From: a virus
DNA length: 31,287 nt
Direction: 5' to 3' (one strand)
IMG/VR virus record: IMGVR_UViG_3300025083_000139
Location: 1-31,287 of that record
In this document: positions 23,244 to 30,996 of the stretch, piece by piece
Layout: each line of letters starts with the position of its first letter
Numbering within the stretch: the stretch's first letter is position 1
The notes under the pieces: model-generated
What the model was told of the DNA's origin: nothing
Seen by the model: the letters and a program-made list of their open reading frames with translations, nothing else
Database searches by the model: none
Made by a program: the position numbers and the translations under genes

Positions 23244-24837
23244 CTTCCTGACCTTCCTTTACTATTACTTGTACTTCATCGTGAACAAACGCTACGATGT
23301 GTGCTTCTAGTCCTGCCTTCTTGATAGCATCAGCAATGAATACATACCAAGTCTTGCAGATGATTGCTCCACAACTTTGTAATAAAGTATTGAGTGCAGC
23401 GTGGCTATGTCGGATAGGAATGATACGTCCATCCAATCCCTTGACCCAACCTCGTTCATCTGCTGCACTGGCAACAGCATCCTTTAGATACTTAAGTGCT
23501 GGTAGTTTCTTCAAGAACTTCTTCTTGATTGCCTTACCTTCTTTCGCACCCTTGCCAATGATCTTGCCTGTCTTCTCATCACCACTGCCATAAAGAAATC
23601 CATAGATGAATGTCTTGGCCTGATTACGTGACTCAAGACCAGCAGCCTGTTGGTTAGCAGTATGAATGTCACCATTCAAAACAACGTCAGCATATGATCC
23701 ATTGTCATAAGCAGCCATGTAATGAGCAAGACAACGTAGCTCCAAGCCAGAAGCATCAGCCCCAAGTAGGCTGTAGCCCTTCGGAGATATGAAGAGTGAT
23801 CTACATTCCTTGCCATACTCTGCACCCAAGCTAGGTATCTGCCCTGTGTTGGGATTAGAATGAGTACAGCGAGAGGTAACAGCACCCATGTGATTAACTC
23901 TACCATGTATCTTACCCTTCTCTTCAAGCTTGAGCCATGCTTGCTTACCTGTAGCTAGCTGACCTATTCGTTTGTTGAGGAGTAGGTACTCATTTAGTAG
24001 CTTGGCCTCTGGCATATCAATACCAGCCAGCACTGTCTCATCTACCTTAGGCTCACCTGTCTCAGTAAATAGCTCAGGCTTCCAGCCTCGCTTCATTAGT
24101 CGATCAGCAATCTGCTGTCGTGATGCAGGGTTGAAGGGGATAGTCTTTGTCTTAGTCTTAAGCTCTATAATAGTAGGCTCAAAGGTATCAACCAACTCCT
24201 GCTCAATCTTACCCCTACGTCCTGCAAGAGTGGCATACAATTTCTGTGCAGCCTCGACATCAAAGTTAAAACCTCGCTCCTCTTGCTGGATGAGCAGGGT
24301 GTGTAGTCTGTGTTCAAGGTCAAGGGCTGGTTTACTGAAGTCCTTTGACTTGATCCTTTCGTACAATACCTTGGTGACACTCGTGTCTTGTATGCAGTAG
24401 GTGAGCATGTCAGAGGTATATGTTGTAAAGCTTTCGCTACCATTATTGAAGTCACCTTTTAGTTCTCCTAGTCTGTGACCCCATGCCTTTAGGCTATGAC
24501 TACCAATCAACTTAGCAGGGAAGTTTCCCTTCCTGTGTAGCTTGAAGTCTAGTTCCTTTAGGTGAGGCCAGATTGTTCGTGAACATACCAACGTGTCTAC
24601 GATCTTACCAGTGTAGGTATAATCATAAAGCTTCTTTATCACACGCAAGTCATAGTCAATTACGTTATGTCCAACTAATGTTGTTACATTATCATCCATA
24701 AACTGTAAGGCTTCTTGCATCTGTGTTGGGTCAAAGGTGTGTACCTCATCAGTCTCTACGTTTCTGAAGACATGACACCATACTTGATTTACTTCTTTAA
24801 GTAAGTTGTCTGCTTCTAAGTCCCATATGTATTCCAT
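23128..24837 (-). CDS. DNA polymerase, family A (T7 gp5-like)
   Basis: 569 aa from ATG 24835-24837 with GGAG 7 bases upstream (an in-frame GTG at 24852 is possible but lacks one). The 3'-5' exonuclease motifs are present: IWDLEADNLL (Asp6, Glu8), LVGHNVIDYDLRV and YCIQDTSVTKVL. Polymerase motif A is LGADASGLELRCLAHYM, motif B is RNQAKTFIYGFLYGSG and motif C is VAFVHDEVQV. T7 gp5 is 704 aa. The difference is in part explained by a short thumb, so the 76-residue thioredoxin-binding loop of T7 appears to be absent and processivity must come by another route. The C-terminal KYGRSWADTH is a typical ending. Confidence 0.96.
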   Translation of the reverse strand: MEYIWDLEADNLLKEVNQVWCHVFRNVETDEVHTFDPTQMQEALQFMDDNVTTLVGHNVIDYDLRVIKKLYDYTYTGKIVDTLVCSRTIWPHLKELDFKLHRKGNFPAKLIGSHSLKAWGHRLGELKGDFNNGSESFTTYTSDMLTYCIQDTSVTKVLYERIKSKDFSKPALDLEHRLHTLLIQQEERGFNFDVEAAQKLYATLAGRRGKIEQELVDTFEPTIIELKTKTKTIPFNPASRQQIADRLMKRGWKPELFTETGEPKVDETVLAGIDMPEAKLLNEYLLLNKRIGQLATGKQAWLKLEEKGKIHGRVNHMGAVTSRCTHSNPNTGQIPSLGAEYGKECRSLFISPKGYSLLGADASGLELRCLAHYMAAYDNGSYADVVLNGDIHTANQQAAGLESRNQAKTFIYGFLYGSGDEKTGKIIGKGAKEGKAIKKKFLKKLPALKYLKDAVASAADERGWVKGLDGRIIPIRHSHAALNTLLQSCGAIICKTWYVFIADAIKKAGLEAHIVAFVHDEVQVIVKEGQEDEAGRIILKCMRDVEEHFKFRCRLDSEYKYGRSWADTH

Positions 24838-24855
24838 ACTGTGTCTCCGCACTAG

Positions 24856-26463
24856 TTAAAATTCTAAGTCTTCATCGTCCTCTTCAAAGAATACCTCTAC
24901 CATTCTACCTGTATCCTTAATGTACTCTAGGCTATTACACAACCCTGTCTCACCTGACCATCTGTTCTTCAACACTCTGATGTGTGAGATGTGTGGGTTG
25001 TCCTTGTCCTGTTGGTTACGCTCAAGTCCTACAACGATGTCACTTAGCTGACCGATAGCAGCACTACCACGTAACTGTGCCATGCTAGTCTGTGCGCCAT
25101 CCTCATGTCCTTTGTCACCAGATGGACGCTTGAGGTGAGAGATAAGGATGAGGCCACAGTTAAGTTCCTCAACCAGAGTACGCAAGCGAGTCATAGTATT
25201 GTCTATCAATCGCCTCTCATCTCCACCCTCTAGTCCACTAACAACGATACTAATGTGATCAAGTACAATGTAATCGCAGCCACAACCACGGACAAGGTAG
25301 CGTATCTTGGATAGCAGATTATCACTATCAGTGCTACCCCAGTGATCGTACAGATATACTCTACCAGACCCAACTGTTGCATCAAAGGCATCTTTCAATT
25401 CCTCTTCGTTGATGTTAAGTCCTTGTAGGTGGAGAGGTCTGTTGAGTTCGATAGACATGAGGCCAAGGGCAGTACGCTTGATGTTCTCTTCAAGTGCAAT
25501 GTAACCTATGGTCTGTCCATTGTTGATGAGACTGTGTGCTAGCTCACGTGCTAGTTGTGACTTACCTATGCCACTACCAGCAGTGATGGTTACGATCTCA
25601 CCCTTACGACAACCACCTGTCTTCTCTTGTAGGCCAGCGTAGGGGTAAGCTACTGCCTCTCTGTCATCTACTGATGTTACTACATCCCACAGTTCAGTAC
25701 CAGATACGATACCATCAGGTCTGTACGTCTTAGCAGACCATACAGCATTGATTAGTTCCTCACTGCGTCCTGCTTGTACCATCTCACTAGCATCCTTGAG
25801 TGGAAGCGTAGCAATCTTGGCCTTGTTGGGTGGTAGGATGTTAGCACACTCACGTGCTGCAGCCTGACCTACCTCATCCTGATCAAACATAAGGATGATG
25901 CTGTCGTAACCACACAACCATTCAATGGCCTTAGCAATAGCTTTCTTTGCACCTGCTACACCATTAGGTATACTGACCACACTATACTTGTTGTCAAAAG
26001 TTTGACTAAGTGATAGTGCGTCTACCTCACCCTCAACAATGGTAATCATCTTACCCTTGTCACGGCACAGGTGCTGACCATACAAGCCAGCCTCTTTGAG
26101 ATTACCTAGTACACTGAAGTCTTTGTTAGCAAAGCGTAGCTTCTGTGCTACCACCTCACCATCTTTGTTGTAGTAGCTGGCTACCTGTACTGTCTTGCCA
26201 TGATACTCAGCTACTCCATAACCCCAGCGTCTTGCAGTCTTCTCAGTAATCTTCCTCTTGATCAGAGCGACAGGCTCTGGTGTAAGGAAGGTATTGTTGT
26301 AGTTCTTAATAGGCACTACGTTCTGCATAACCTCTCCTTCTGGTGGGGTGTAAGTGTTACAAGAGAAACAGTAGTGATGACCATCAGTATAAAAAGCATT
26401 GGCATCACTACTGCCACATTTCAAACAGGCTTCATGCCCAATGAGTTCGCTATCCTCTTCCAC
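24856..26463 (-). CDS. DNA primase-helicase (T7 gp4-like)
   Basis: 535 aa (T7 gp4A is 566 aa). An N-terminal zinc finger (Cys13, Cys16, Cys32, Cys35) reads the primase site. The TOPRIM primase core has IVEGEVDAL (Glu144, Asp148) and FDQDEVG (Asp194, Asp196). The RecA-like helicase has Walker A GSGIGKS at residues 296-302, a Walker B region DYIVLDHISIVV, and LILISHLKR further on, with an acidic C-terminal tail (FFEEDDEDLEF) like that T7 gp4 uses to bind the polymerase. The start is GTG at 26461-26463, overlapping the previous gene by 14 bases; the next Met is beyond the zinc finger, so GTG is needed. Confidence 0.95.
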   Translation of the reverse strand: MEEDSELIGHEACLKCGSSDANAFYTDGHHYCFSCNTYTPPEGEVMQNVVPIKNYNNTFLTPEPVALIKRKITEKTARRWGYGVAEYHGKTVQVASYYNKDGEVVAQKLRFANKDFSVLGNLKEAGLYGQHLCRDKGKMITIVEGEVDALSLSQTFDNKYSVVSIPNGVAGAKKAIAKAIEWLCGYDSIILMFDQDEVGQAAARECANILPPNKAKIATLPLKDASEMVQAGRSEELINAVWSAKTYRPDGIVSGTELWDVVTSVDDREAVAYPYAGLQEKTGGCRKGEIVTITAGSGIGKSQLARELAHSLINNGQTIGYIALEENIKRTALGLMSIELNRPLHLQGLNINEEELKDAFDATVGSGRVYLYDHWGSTDSDNLLSKIRYLVRGCGCDYIVLDHISIVVSGLEGGDERRLIDNTMTRLRTLVEELNCGLILISHLKRPSGDKGHEDGAQTSMAQLRGSAAIGQLSDIVVGLERNQQDKDNPHISHIRVLKNRWSGETGLCNSLEYIKDTGRMVEVFFEEDDEDLEF

Positions 26464-26701
26464 CTAACCCATTCCTCAGGGTACGTGCAGTGTTCTCTAG
26501 TCCCTTGGCTATCTCTAGGATTAGATCATCGTCATACTTGATGTCATCTGAGAGCATTGCATGTGCCATGTCATGATAACTTTTAGACTCTGCTAGTTCA
26601 TGTTGATCTAAATAGACTGATACACTCAAACCATATTCACCAAACTCAGCGTTCATATCTACTTCAGATACCCATTCTTCTTTTATATCTATGATACTCA
26701 T
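26450..26701 (-). CDS. 83-aa acidic protein, unknown function
   Basis: From ATG 26699-26701 (AAGGAG 5 bases upstream, ATGA overlap with endonuclease I): MSIIDIKEEWVSEVDMNAEF, then GEYGLSVSVYLDQHELAESK and a helical half ending in RTLRNGLGGRG. It is acidic and has no recognisable motif or membrane segment. The tight overlap with endonuclease I upstream and primase-helicase downstream suggests co-translation in the replication operon. T7 has small genes 3.5 and 3.8 at this spot (lysozyme and a homing endonuclease), but the sequence matches neither as far as I can see. Confidence 0.75.
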   Translation of the reverse strand: MSIIDIKEEWVSEVDMNAEFGEYGLSVSVYLDQHELAESKSYHDMAHAMLSDDIKYDDDLILEIAKGLENTARTLRNGLGGRG

Positions 26702-27057
26702 AGCCACTCCTTAGGTATAGTTCCTTCTGCCCAAACAAAACCTTGTCGGTCTGCCCACTCACCACATGTCATCTTAGTACCATCCTTCCTTTTCTTTGCA
26801 CCTTGGATCGTAGCACTGGCGTTCTGAAAGACAAAGCGTACATCCAAGTCAGGATACTGTGCCTTCACTGCCTTCATCTTGCGTTGGCTATCCTGTCTAA
26901 GATAACCCTTGAGTTCTACAATCATATTACCAACTGCTAAGTCAGGGATGTAGTGACGCTCCACATGGTAGGCCAACTTCTCTGGCTCGTATACATATGG
27001 AACGCCACGCTCATCTAGGTCTGAGATAACCCTTGCCTCAAAAGTCCCTTTCGTCAT
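26698..27057 (-). CDS. Endonuclease I, Holliday junction resolvase (T7 gp3-like)
   Basis: 119 aa from ATG 27055-27057 (AGGA 8 bases upstream, 20-base overlap with SSB); T7 gp3 is 149 aa. The active-site acids align with T7: FEARV (Glu20), YEPEKL region (Glu35), YIPDLAV (Asp55) and VELKG (Glu65, Lys67). The rest, QYPDLDVRFVFQNA, YGEF-like CGEWADRQGF and IPKEW, also follows T7 (HPELDIRIVF, GEFCEKHG, IPAEW). It cuts branched DNA formed in replication and recombination and contributes to host DNA breakdown. The T7 basic C-terminal extension is missing. Confidence 0.95.
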   Translation of the reverse strand: MTKGTFEARVISDLDERGVPYVYEPEKLAYHVERHYIPDLAVGNMIVELKGYLRQDSQRKMKAVKAQYPDLDVRFVFQNASATIQGAKKRKDGTKMTCGEWADRQGFVWAEGTIPKEWL

Positions 27058-27727
27058 TGACACTATCCTGTGGTGTAACTGAGGTATCATCTTCAAAGCG
27101 AGCTTCTTGGTTGTTGTCCTTGGCTACTGCTGCAGCAACAAACCCACCCTCTACTGGCGTTAGTTCACTGGTATCCATAGACTCTGCTAGGTGGAGAATC
27201 TGAAGCTGCCTAAAACGTAGTGAAACACCCACTGTCTTGTTACTAAGCATTACATATGGGTAAGGCTCAACCACAATCTTAACTGTGGATTTAGCAGTCA
27301 CCTTAATTGGCTCAGTAATAGGTGTTGGTGTTTTGCCATCAAGACTACGACTAATTCCCATAGCGGCATCCCACACTACTGGCTTCTGAGTAAATGAACC
27401 ACCATCCCTCTTCTCAACGACAGCATTAAGCTTCGCTTTGATTAGTGTTTCACCAGTCTCATTGCCATCCATGTCTCTTGACTTGGAACCTGTTGGTACT
27501 ATGGACAGGGACTCAGAGAGTTGCTTGCGCTTATTCTCAGGAGCTTCCTTGATAGCTTGGTCTAGCTTCTTCTGTGCTAGTTCATCAAGATATTCACATA
27601 GTTTTTCAGCACGTTCTGGTTGTAAGTTGATAGCTACATCATACACACCATGTGGTTTGACGAACTTTTTGTTAGGTTCAAAGGCGTTACACCATGCAAC
27701 AGTTCCTTCGATTGTGATCGTATCCAT
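27038..27727 (-). CDS. Single-stranded DNA-binding protein (T7 gp2.5-like)
   Basis: 229 aa, the size of T7 gp2.5 (232 aa). It starts DTITIEGTVAWCNAFEPNKK and contains DVAINLQPERAEKL and a VEPYPYVMLSNKTVGVSLRF strand region of the OB fold. The C-terminus is acidic and ends in an aromatic residue (DSVNDERDF), like T7 gp2.5, where this tail contacts the polymerase and helicase. AGGAG precedes the ATG. It is the first gene after the polymerase and the promoter-like element, so it should be strongly transcribed by the phage enzyme. Confidence 0.94.
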   Translation of the reverse strand: MDTITIEGTVAWCNAFEPNKKFVKPHGVYDVAINLQPERAEKLCEYLDELAQKKLDQAIKEAPENKRKQLSESLSIVPTGSKSRDMDGNETGETLIKAKLNAVVEKRDGGSFTQKPVVWDAAMGISRSLDGKTPTPITEPIKVTAKSTVKIVVEPYPYVMLSNKTVGVSLRFRQLQILHLAESMDTSELTPVEGGFVAAAVAKDNNQEARFEDDTSVTPQDSVNDERDF

Positions 27728-27764
27728 ACAATATCTCCTATGATTATGGATCGTTAGTCTGGCT

Positions 27765-27780
27765 ATAGGTACAGTTTAGA
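27765..27780 (-). promoter_or_regulatory. Putative phage RNA polymerase promoter, replication module
   Basis: On the minus strand TCTAAACTGTACCTAT, followed by AGCCAGA, so the region reads ...TACCTATAG as in the T7 promoter core CACTATAG. It is identical over 16 nt to the element at 19094-19109 and lies between the polymerase stop codon and the SSB start. Two exact 16-nt copies at module boundaries are very unlikely by chance in 31 kb. Confidence 0.75.
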
Positions 27781-27781
27781 A

Positions 27782-29431
27782 CTATGCAAAAAAGTACTGT
27801 GATTTCAGTATGTTCTGCAGGTCTAAATTACCTGTAGCTGGTGGTTGTGGAACATCATTTGTTCCAAGTACGACAGTAGCATGTTCTCGTAGCTCTGTCA
27901 ATACATCATGTTCAGTATACAACCGAACAAATTCTTCTCGTAATACTTCAGACAAGCGAGGCATGTCAGAACTGTGAGTACCATAGCTGTCGTGTACCAT
28001 GGCAAAGTCCTTGATGCCCTGCTTCTTACACGTGTTGATAGTCTTAGTCATAGCTGCAGCATCCAGTGAGTGGATGAAGTTAGGGCTCGCACCTGAAGCA
28101 GTACGCCTCTTACTCACCTCGTTGTCTCTGTCCTTGTTAAAGATAAGCGCAACTGTAGTACCATTGATGTGTGTCCAGATACGTTTCTTATCTACCTCGT
28201 TGTAGTTCTGCATGACCAGCCAGTTAGTAGGTGTAACCCACTCCATGTGCCTGTTGTGTTCAGCATAGACAGCACCCACTTCCTTGATGTAGTCCATCAC
28301 TTGTCGTGCTGACTCGATGACACCATTGATAGCTGACCACACGTGCTTGGATAAGTAAGCAGAAGCTTTGAACAAGTCATCACCAAAGATGTCAGGCTCA
28401 CCCTTCTCAATCCTGTCTCGTATCGCTTCGTGAATGTAGGTACGACAGGCGTGGATAGTACCACTGTAAGGTACAATCATCACTGGTCTTTTAGTCAATG
28501 CCCTGTTGATACCAAACTCTATAAATTTTTTTGCTAAAATTTCTCCCTGTTCTGCATCCTTTAGGACTGTCCTCATTGCTTCATCTGCTACCTCAGTATA
28601 GATATCCTGAGGCAGAGTGGCAGGTATCAGATTAGTAGCCCTACCACCACGCTCATCACGCAGGATAGCTGACAGGTGTTGTAGTCCATTACAGCTACCA
28701 TCAACAGACGTAGGTAGATGAGATATGAAACCCCAGCCCTGCCTGACTAGGCCAGTAAACTCAAGACACCAGCCTAAGAATTGGTAAGGCTTGTCAGCAT
28801 CCAGCCACCACACGTTATCGTATGGGTTGTCAGCCACTCGCTTGATCTCATCAGCATTATCCCATGCCCATGACTCACGCTGGTCTAGTGTTACCTTGTC
28901 GTTACCATACAAGTTAGCACCATGAATACAAAGCCAACGTGCGTCATCCCAATTGTTGATAGGCTTACCATCTCTGAATATCAGCAAGGCTTTGCTCCAG
29001 TCTGCTGACTGAGGTGACATGAAGGTACTACTAGCATACTTGCGTGACCTGAAGTCATTCTGCCACACATAGTAGAACTCATCGTACTTACTGTACTGCT
29101 CGCCAATCTGTAGTGTACGCTCCACTTGGATACGTTTACTCACTGTCCTATTGTTGAACGTGTATATCTCGTTGCGTTTCTTTGACCAGTTCTTAAACTG
29201 TTGTCTCTCCTCTTCATCCATAGCTGCTGGTTCCTTGTTAAAGGGGTAGCTAGGCAGTGGTCTGTCCTCTCTGGCTGGTAGCCCACCCCACTCCTGTCCA
29301 CTGTCCCACAGTGAGCGTATAATCGCCAGCAATGGCCTATTGATTTTCCATGCAGTGTGCTGCAGTGTGTTAAGGCAGTCAAATTCCTGAGATAAGTCTC
29401 GCTTTTTCAGCTTGGTCATGTGTTCCTTCAT
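27782..29431 (-). CDS. T7-type RNA polymerase, C-terminal catalytic part of a split enzyme
   Basis: 549 aa beginning MKEHMTKLKKRDLSQEF, then LQHTAWKIN aligned to T7 residues 323-331. All catalytic positions of the single-subunit family are present: Asp244 in SVDGSCNG (T7 Asp537), Lys314 in ALTKRPVM (Lys631), Tyr322 in VPYSG (Tyr639) and Asp481 in MVHDSYG (Asp812). It ends YFFA like the T7 FAFA foot. By itself it lacks the N-terminal domain that opens the promoter and binds nascent RNA; that part is the preceding ORF, in the same frame, ending 3 bases before this ATG. AGAGGA lies 6 bases ahead of the ATG. Together the two ORFs (806 aa) cover nearly all of T7 RNAP (883 aa). Confidence 0.93.
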   Translation of the reverse strand: MKEHMTKLKKRDLSQEFDCLNTLQHTAWKINRPLLAIIRSLWDSGQEWGGLPAREDRPLPSYPFNKEPAAMDEEERQQFKNWSKKRNEIYTFNNRTVSKRIQVERTLQIGEQYSKYDEFYYVWQNDFRSRKYASSTFMSPQSADWSKALLIFRDGKPINNWDDARWLCIHGANLYGNDKVTLDQRESWAWDNADEIKRVADNPYDNVWWLDADKPYQFLGWCLEFTGLVRQGWGFISHLPTSVDGSCNGLQHLSAILRDERGGRATNLIPATLPQDIYTEVADEAMRTVLKDAEQGEILAKKFIEFGINRALTKRPVMIVPYSGTIHACRTYIHEAIRDRIEKGEPDIFGDDLFKASAYLSKHVWSAINGVIESARQVMDYIKEVGAVYAEHNRHMEWVTPTNWLVMQNYNEVDKKRIWTHINGTTVALIFNKDRDNEVSKRRTASGASPNFIHSLDAAAMTKTINTCKKQGIKDFAMVHDSYGTHSSDMPRLSEVLREEFVRLYTEHDVLTELREHATVVLGTNDVPQPPATGNLDLQNILKSQYFFA

Positions 29432-29434
29432 AAC

Positions 29435-30208
29435 TTATCCTCTTCTGATTATAGGCACATCATCTAAAAAGCCTGCGTGATACCCACCACCATACACTGC
29501 AGTCCAGTCCTTGGGTGGTATGATACAGGGTGTCCAGCGTGGCCTTGCTGTCTCCATGTGTTCATTAAAAGCCTTGACCCATTCCTCTGTGATAGGTGTT
29601 GCGCGTAGGAATGTAGTGGTCTTGTTCCTTGCTGTTGATAGTTTCTCTAGTCGTACTACACCTGTGTTCTGTATGACTACATCTACTAGGCGTAGTCCTA
29701 CATGGATACGTTCTTCACTACTCCATGCTAAGTCTTTGTACCCATCCTTGTTCATCTTGTTAGTCAGACCAAAGCGTCTGGCAGTCATGCCTTTCTCATT
29801 GGCTTTCTTGATTGTGTTCTTTGCTATGCTGCCCTCTGCAGCTATCCACTTATCAAGTCTGTCCTGCATCTCTACGTTAGAACCTATAGCCTTTGCCACT
29901 TTCATTAGTGTGTTAGACTTGCTGATCCCATCAACCATAGACACAAGCGTTAGGTATGCTACCTTGTCAGGTGCCATGTCTTGCAGTCTCTTGTAAGCTA
30001 TGTCTCTGTTACTTGTTGGTGTGTTCTGTAGTTTCTTTACACCATCTGCAGTAGCAGATACGACAGTAGCTATGATAGTCCTGCCATGTAGGGTGGCAGA
30101 CTCCCTGCCCTTAGCCATGGCACCATCTCTTTCCTTACGAAATCTGTTGATACCTGCAGTCAACATTTCCTGTTCAAGTTGCAGTTGATTTTCTAAACTG
30201 TACCCCAA
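29435..30208 (-). CDS. T7-type RNA polymerase, N-terminal part of a split enzyme
   Basis: 257 aa. LENQLQLEQEMLTAGINRFR aligns with the T7 segment LAREQLALEHESYEMGEARF, KVAYLTLVSMVDG with EAVAYITIKTTL, ERIHVGLRLVDVVIQNTGVV with DSIHVGVRCIEMLIESTGMV, and PCIIPPKDWTAVYGGGYHAG with PCVVPPKPWTGITGGGYWAN. It stops at a TAA equivalent to about T7 residue 300, before the thumb. The start is TTG at 30206-30208 with AGGGGGG 7 bases upstream; a stop codon lies five codons further upstream, and the next ATG (30166) has no useful ribosome binding site. A rare start codon may keep synthesis low. This part should supply promoter melting and upstream DNA contacts. Confidence 0.92.
   Translation of the reverse strand: MGYSLENQLQLEQEMLTAGINRFRKERDGAMAKGRESATLHGRTIIATVVSATADGVKKLQNTPTSNRDIAYKRLQDMAPDKVAYLTLVSMVDGISKSNTLMKVAKAIGSNVEMQDRLDKWIAAEGSIAKNTIKKANEKGMTARRFGLTNKMNKDGYKDLAWSSEERIHVGLRLVDVVIQNTGVVRLEKLSTARNKTTTFLRATPITEEWVKAFNEHMETARPRWTPCIIPPKDWTAVYGGGYHAGFLDDVPIIRRG
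29438..29443 (-). promoter_or_regulatory. Ribosome binding site for the second polymerase ORF
   Basis: AGAGGA on the minus strand, at the end of the first polymerase ORF and immediately before its TAA, is 6 bases from the ATG of the catalytic ORF. The layout GGA-TAA-GTT-ATG is ideal for termination followed by re-initiation, and supports a real gene split instead of a chance nonsense mutation. Confidence 0.7.
30191..30204 (+). promoter_or_regulatory. Reverse-oriented copy of the promoter-like element at the polymerase gene start
   Basis: Plus-strand TTCTAAACTGTACC is identical over 14 nt to the upstream half of the minus-strand element at 27765-27781, but points the other way and continues CCAAGAG instead of TATAG. 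It covers codons 2-6 of the polymerase gene and ends one base before its TTG start codon. It could be an inactive or antisense binding site for the phage polymerase. Function is inferred only. Confidence 0.5.
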
Positions 30209-30237
30209 GAGAAGACCCCCCTGTTACATATATAGTA

Positions 30238-30387
30238 TTATACTAGTAGTGAAAGCACTGGTACTCCTACTATCATAGTCAACATAACTAGGAACTGTAG
30301 TCCTATGAAGTTCTCGTTGTCTGTGTAGTATCCAAGTATACCTGTGATTAGTATAGCGATAAGCATTAGCCATACAAAAGCTTCCAC
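30238..30387 (-). CDS. 49-aa two-span membrane protein
   Basis: A GTG at 30385-30387, overlapping the stop of the zinc-ribbon gene (TAGTG), opens a 49-codon frame: (M)EAFVWLMLIAILITGILGYY, then TDNENFIGLQFLVMLTMIVG and VPVLSLLV. Two hydrophobic segments (about residues 4-20 and 30-48) flank a short polar turn with TDNEN, giving a hairpin-like membrane protein. The GTG has a poorly spaced GAGGA, and an ATG eight codons in would shorten the first span. The gene precedes the polymerase by 29 bases. Small early membrane proteins of T7-like phages often act on the host envelope, but no function can be given. Confidence 0.65.
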   Translation of the reverse strand: MEAFVWLMLIAILITGILGYYTDNENFIGLQFLVMLTMIVGVPVLSLLV

Positions 30388-30569
30388 TACTCCTCACCAT
30401 AGTGAGCCATCATCCACCCCTGTTGTGATGTGGTTACTTCTCCTTCTGGTTCCTCTGTCCACTCAGCTAGACAGTTAATACAAAAGCACTCCTTCCTCTG
30501 ATCTACTGCGTACAGGGCTTCAGCCCCTGTGTTATTACAGTATGGACACTTAACATATCCCATGCTCAT
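30387..30569 (-). CDS. 60-aa zinc-ribbon protein, early region
   Basis: 60 aa with AGGAG 8 bases before the ATG and an ATGA overlap with the upstream gene. Two cysteine pairs, CPYC near residue 8 and CINC near residue 30, spaced for one zinc ion, form a zinc ribbon; the rest (LAEWTEEPEGEVTTSQQGWM) is acidic. Early phage proteins of this type may bind nucleic acid or host transcription proteins; nothing more specific is visible. Confidence 0.8.
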   Translation of the reverse strand: MSMGYVKCPYCNNTGAEALYAVDQRKECFCINCLAEWTEEPEGEVTTSQQGWMMAHYGEE

Positions 30570-30760
30570 GACTTTCTCTCCTCTTTTACACGCAGTAACT
30601 TCCCCTCTGTATACCCCATCTTAAACTTGATGTGATACTCAGCTAAGGTATCCTCATCATACTGGTTGTCGTACTTCACGGCGTGATAGCCGTTGTGATA
30701 TCCCATGATATAGGCATCATCGTACTTGTTGCGTCTTAGCTGGTGCTTGTAGTTATTCAT
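30566..30760 (-). CDS. 64-aa Tyr-rich protein, unknown function
   Basis: The start is set at ATG 30758-30760 because AAGGAGG, the strongest ribosome binding site in this region, lies 6 bases upstream; an in-frame ATG at 30814 has none. The product begins MNNYKHQLRRNKYDDAYIMG and contains a repeated GY pattern (MGYHNGYHAVKYDNQYD and KMGYTEGKLL). I recall small phage proteins with such (A/M)GYxxG repeats but no function. It ends in a 4-base overlap with the zinc-ribbon gene. Confidence 0.78.
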   Translation of the reverse strand: MNNYKHQLRRNKYDDAYIMGYHNGYHAVKYDNQYDEDTLAEYHIKFKMGYTEGKLLRVKEERKS

Positions 30761-30810
30761 CGTCTGCCTCCTTCTTGATTGCATAATTGCTTTTGTTACT
30801 GGTGTTATCC

Positions 30811-30996
30811 TCATGTCTTAAACAAGTCCATTGGATAATCACTTTTTTGTACGCCTGCCCTACGATAGATGCTTGCAAGCCATGTGTACCTGTCTTCCTC
30901 ATCTTGTATCATATTCATGTCATGTTCTGCCATCAATCTATAGTCTTCATGCGTCACTACCTTATTCACCTTCATGTCTGGATCACCCCACACCAT
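30811..30996 (-). CDS. 61-aa protein, unknown function, early region
   Basis: The ATG at 30996 directly follows the stop of the upstream gene. A second ATG seven codons in (MKVNKVVTHEDYRLMAEHDM) has GGGGTG 8 bases upstream and could be the true start. The product is acidic and helical (NMIQDEEDRYTWLASIYRRA) with no motif I recognise. It lies in a run of small early genes. Confidence 0.68.
   Translation of the reverse strand: MVWGDPDMKVNKVVTHEDYRLMAEHDMNMIQDEEDRYTWLASIYRRAGVQKSDYPMDLFKT

Noticed and set aside
22683-24837. Fusion of DNA polymerase and GIY-YIG protein by ribosomal frameshifting
   Set aside because: I could not identify a slippery site in the overlap, and the second ORF has its own ribosome binding site.
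29432-29437. An intron or intein explaining the polymerase split
   Set aside because: Only TAA-GTT separates the two parts and the aligned protein loses almost nothing, so there is no inserted sequence.
27782-30208. Recoding of TAA as sense in this phage
   Set aside because: Other genes in the window (for example tail tubular proteins A and B) end properly at TAA with overlapping starts, so TAA is used as a stop.
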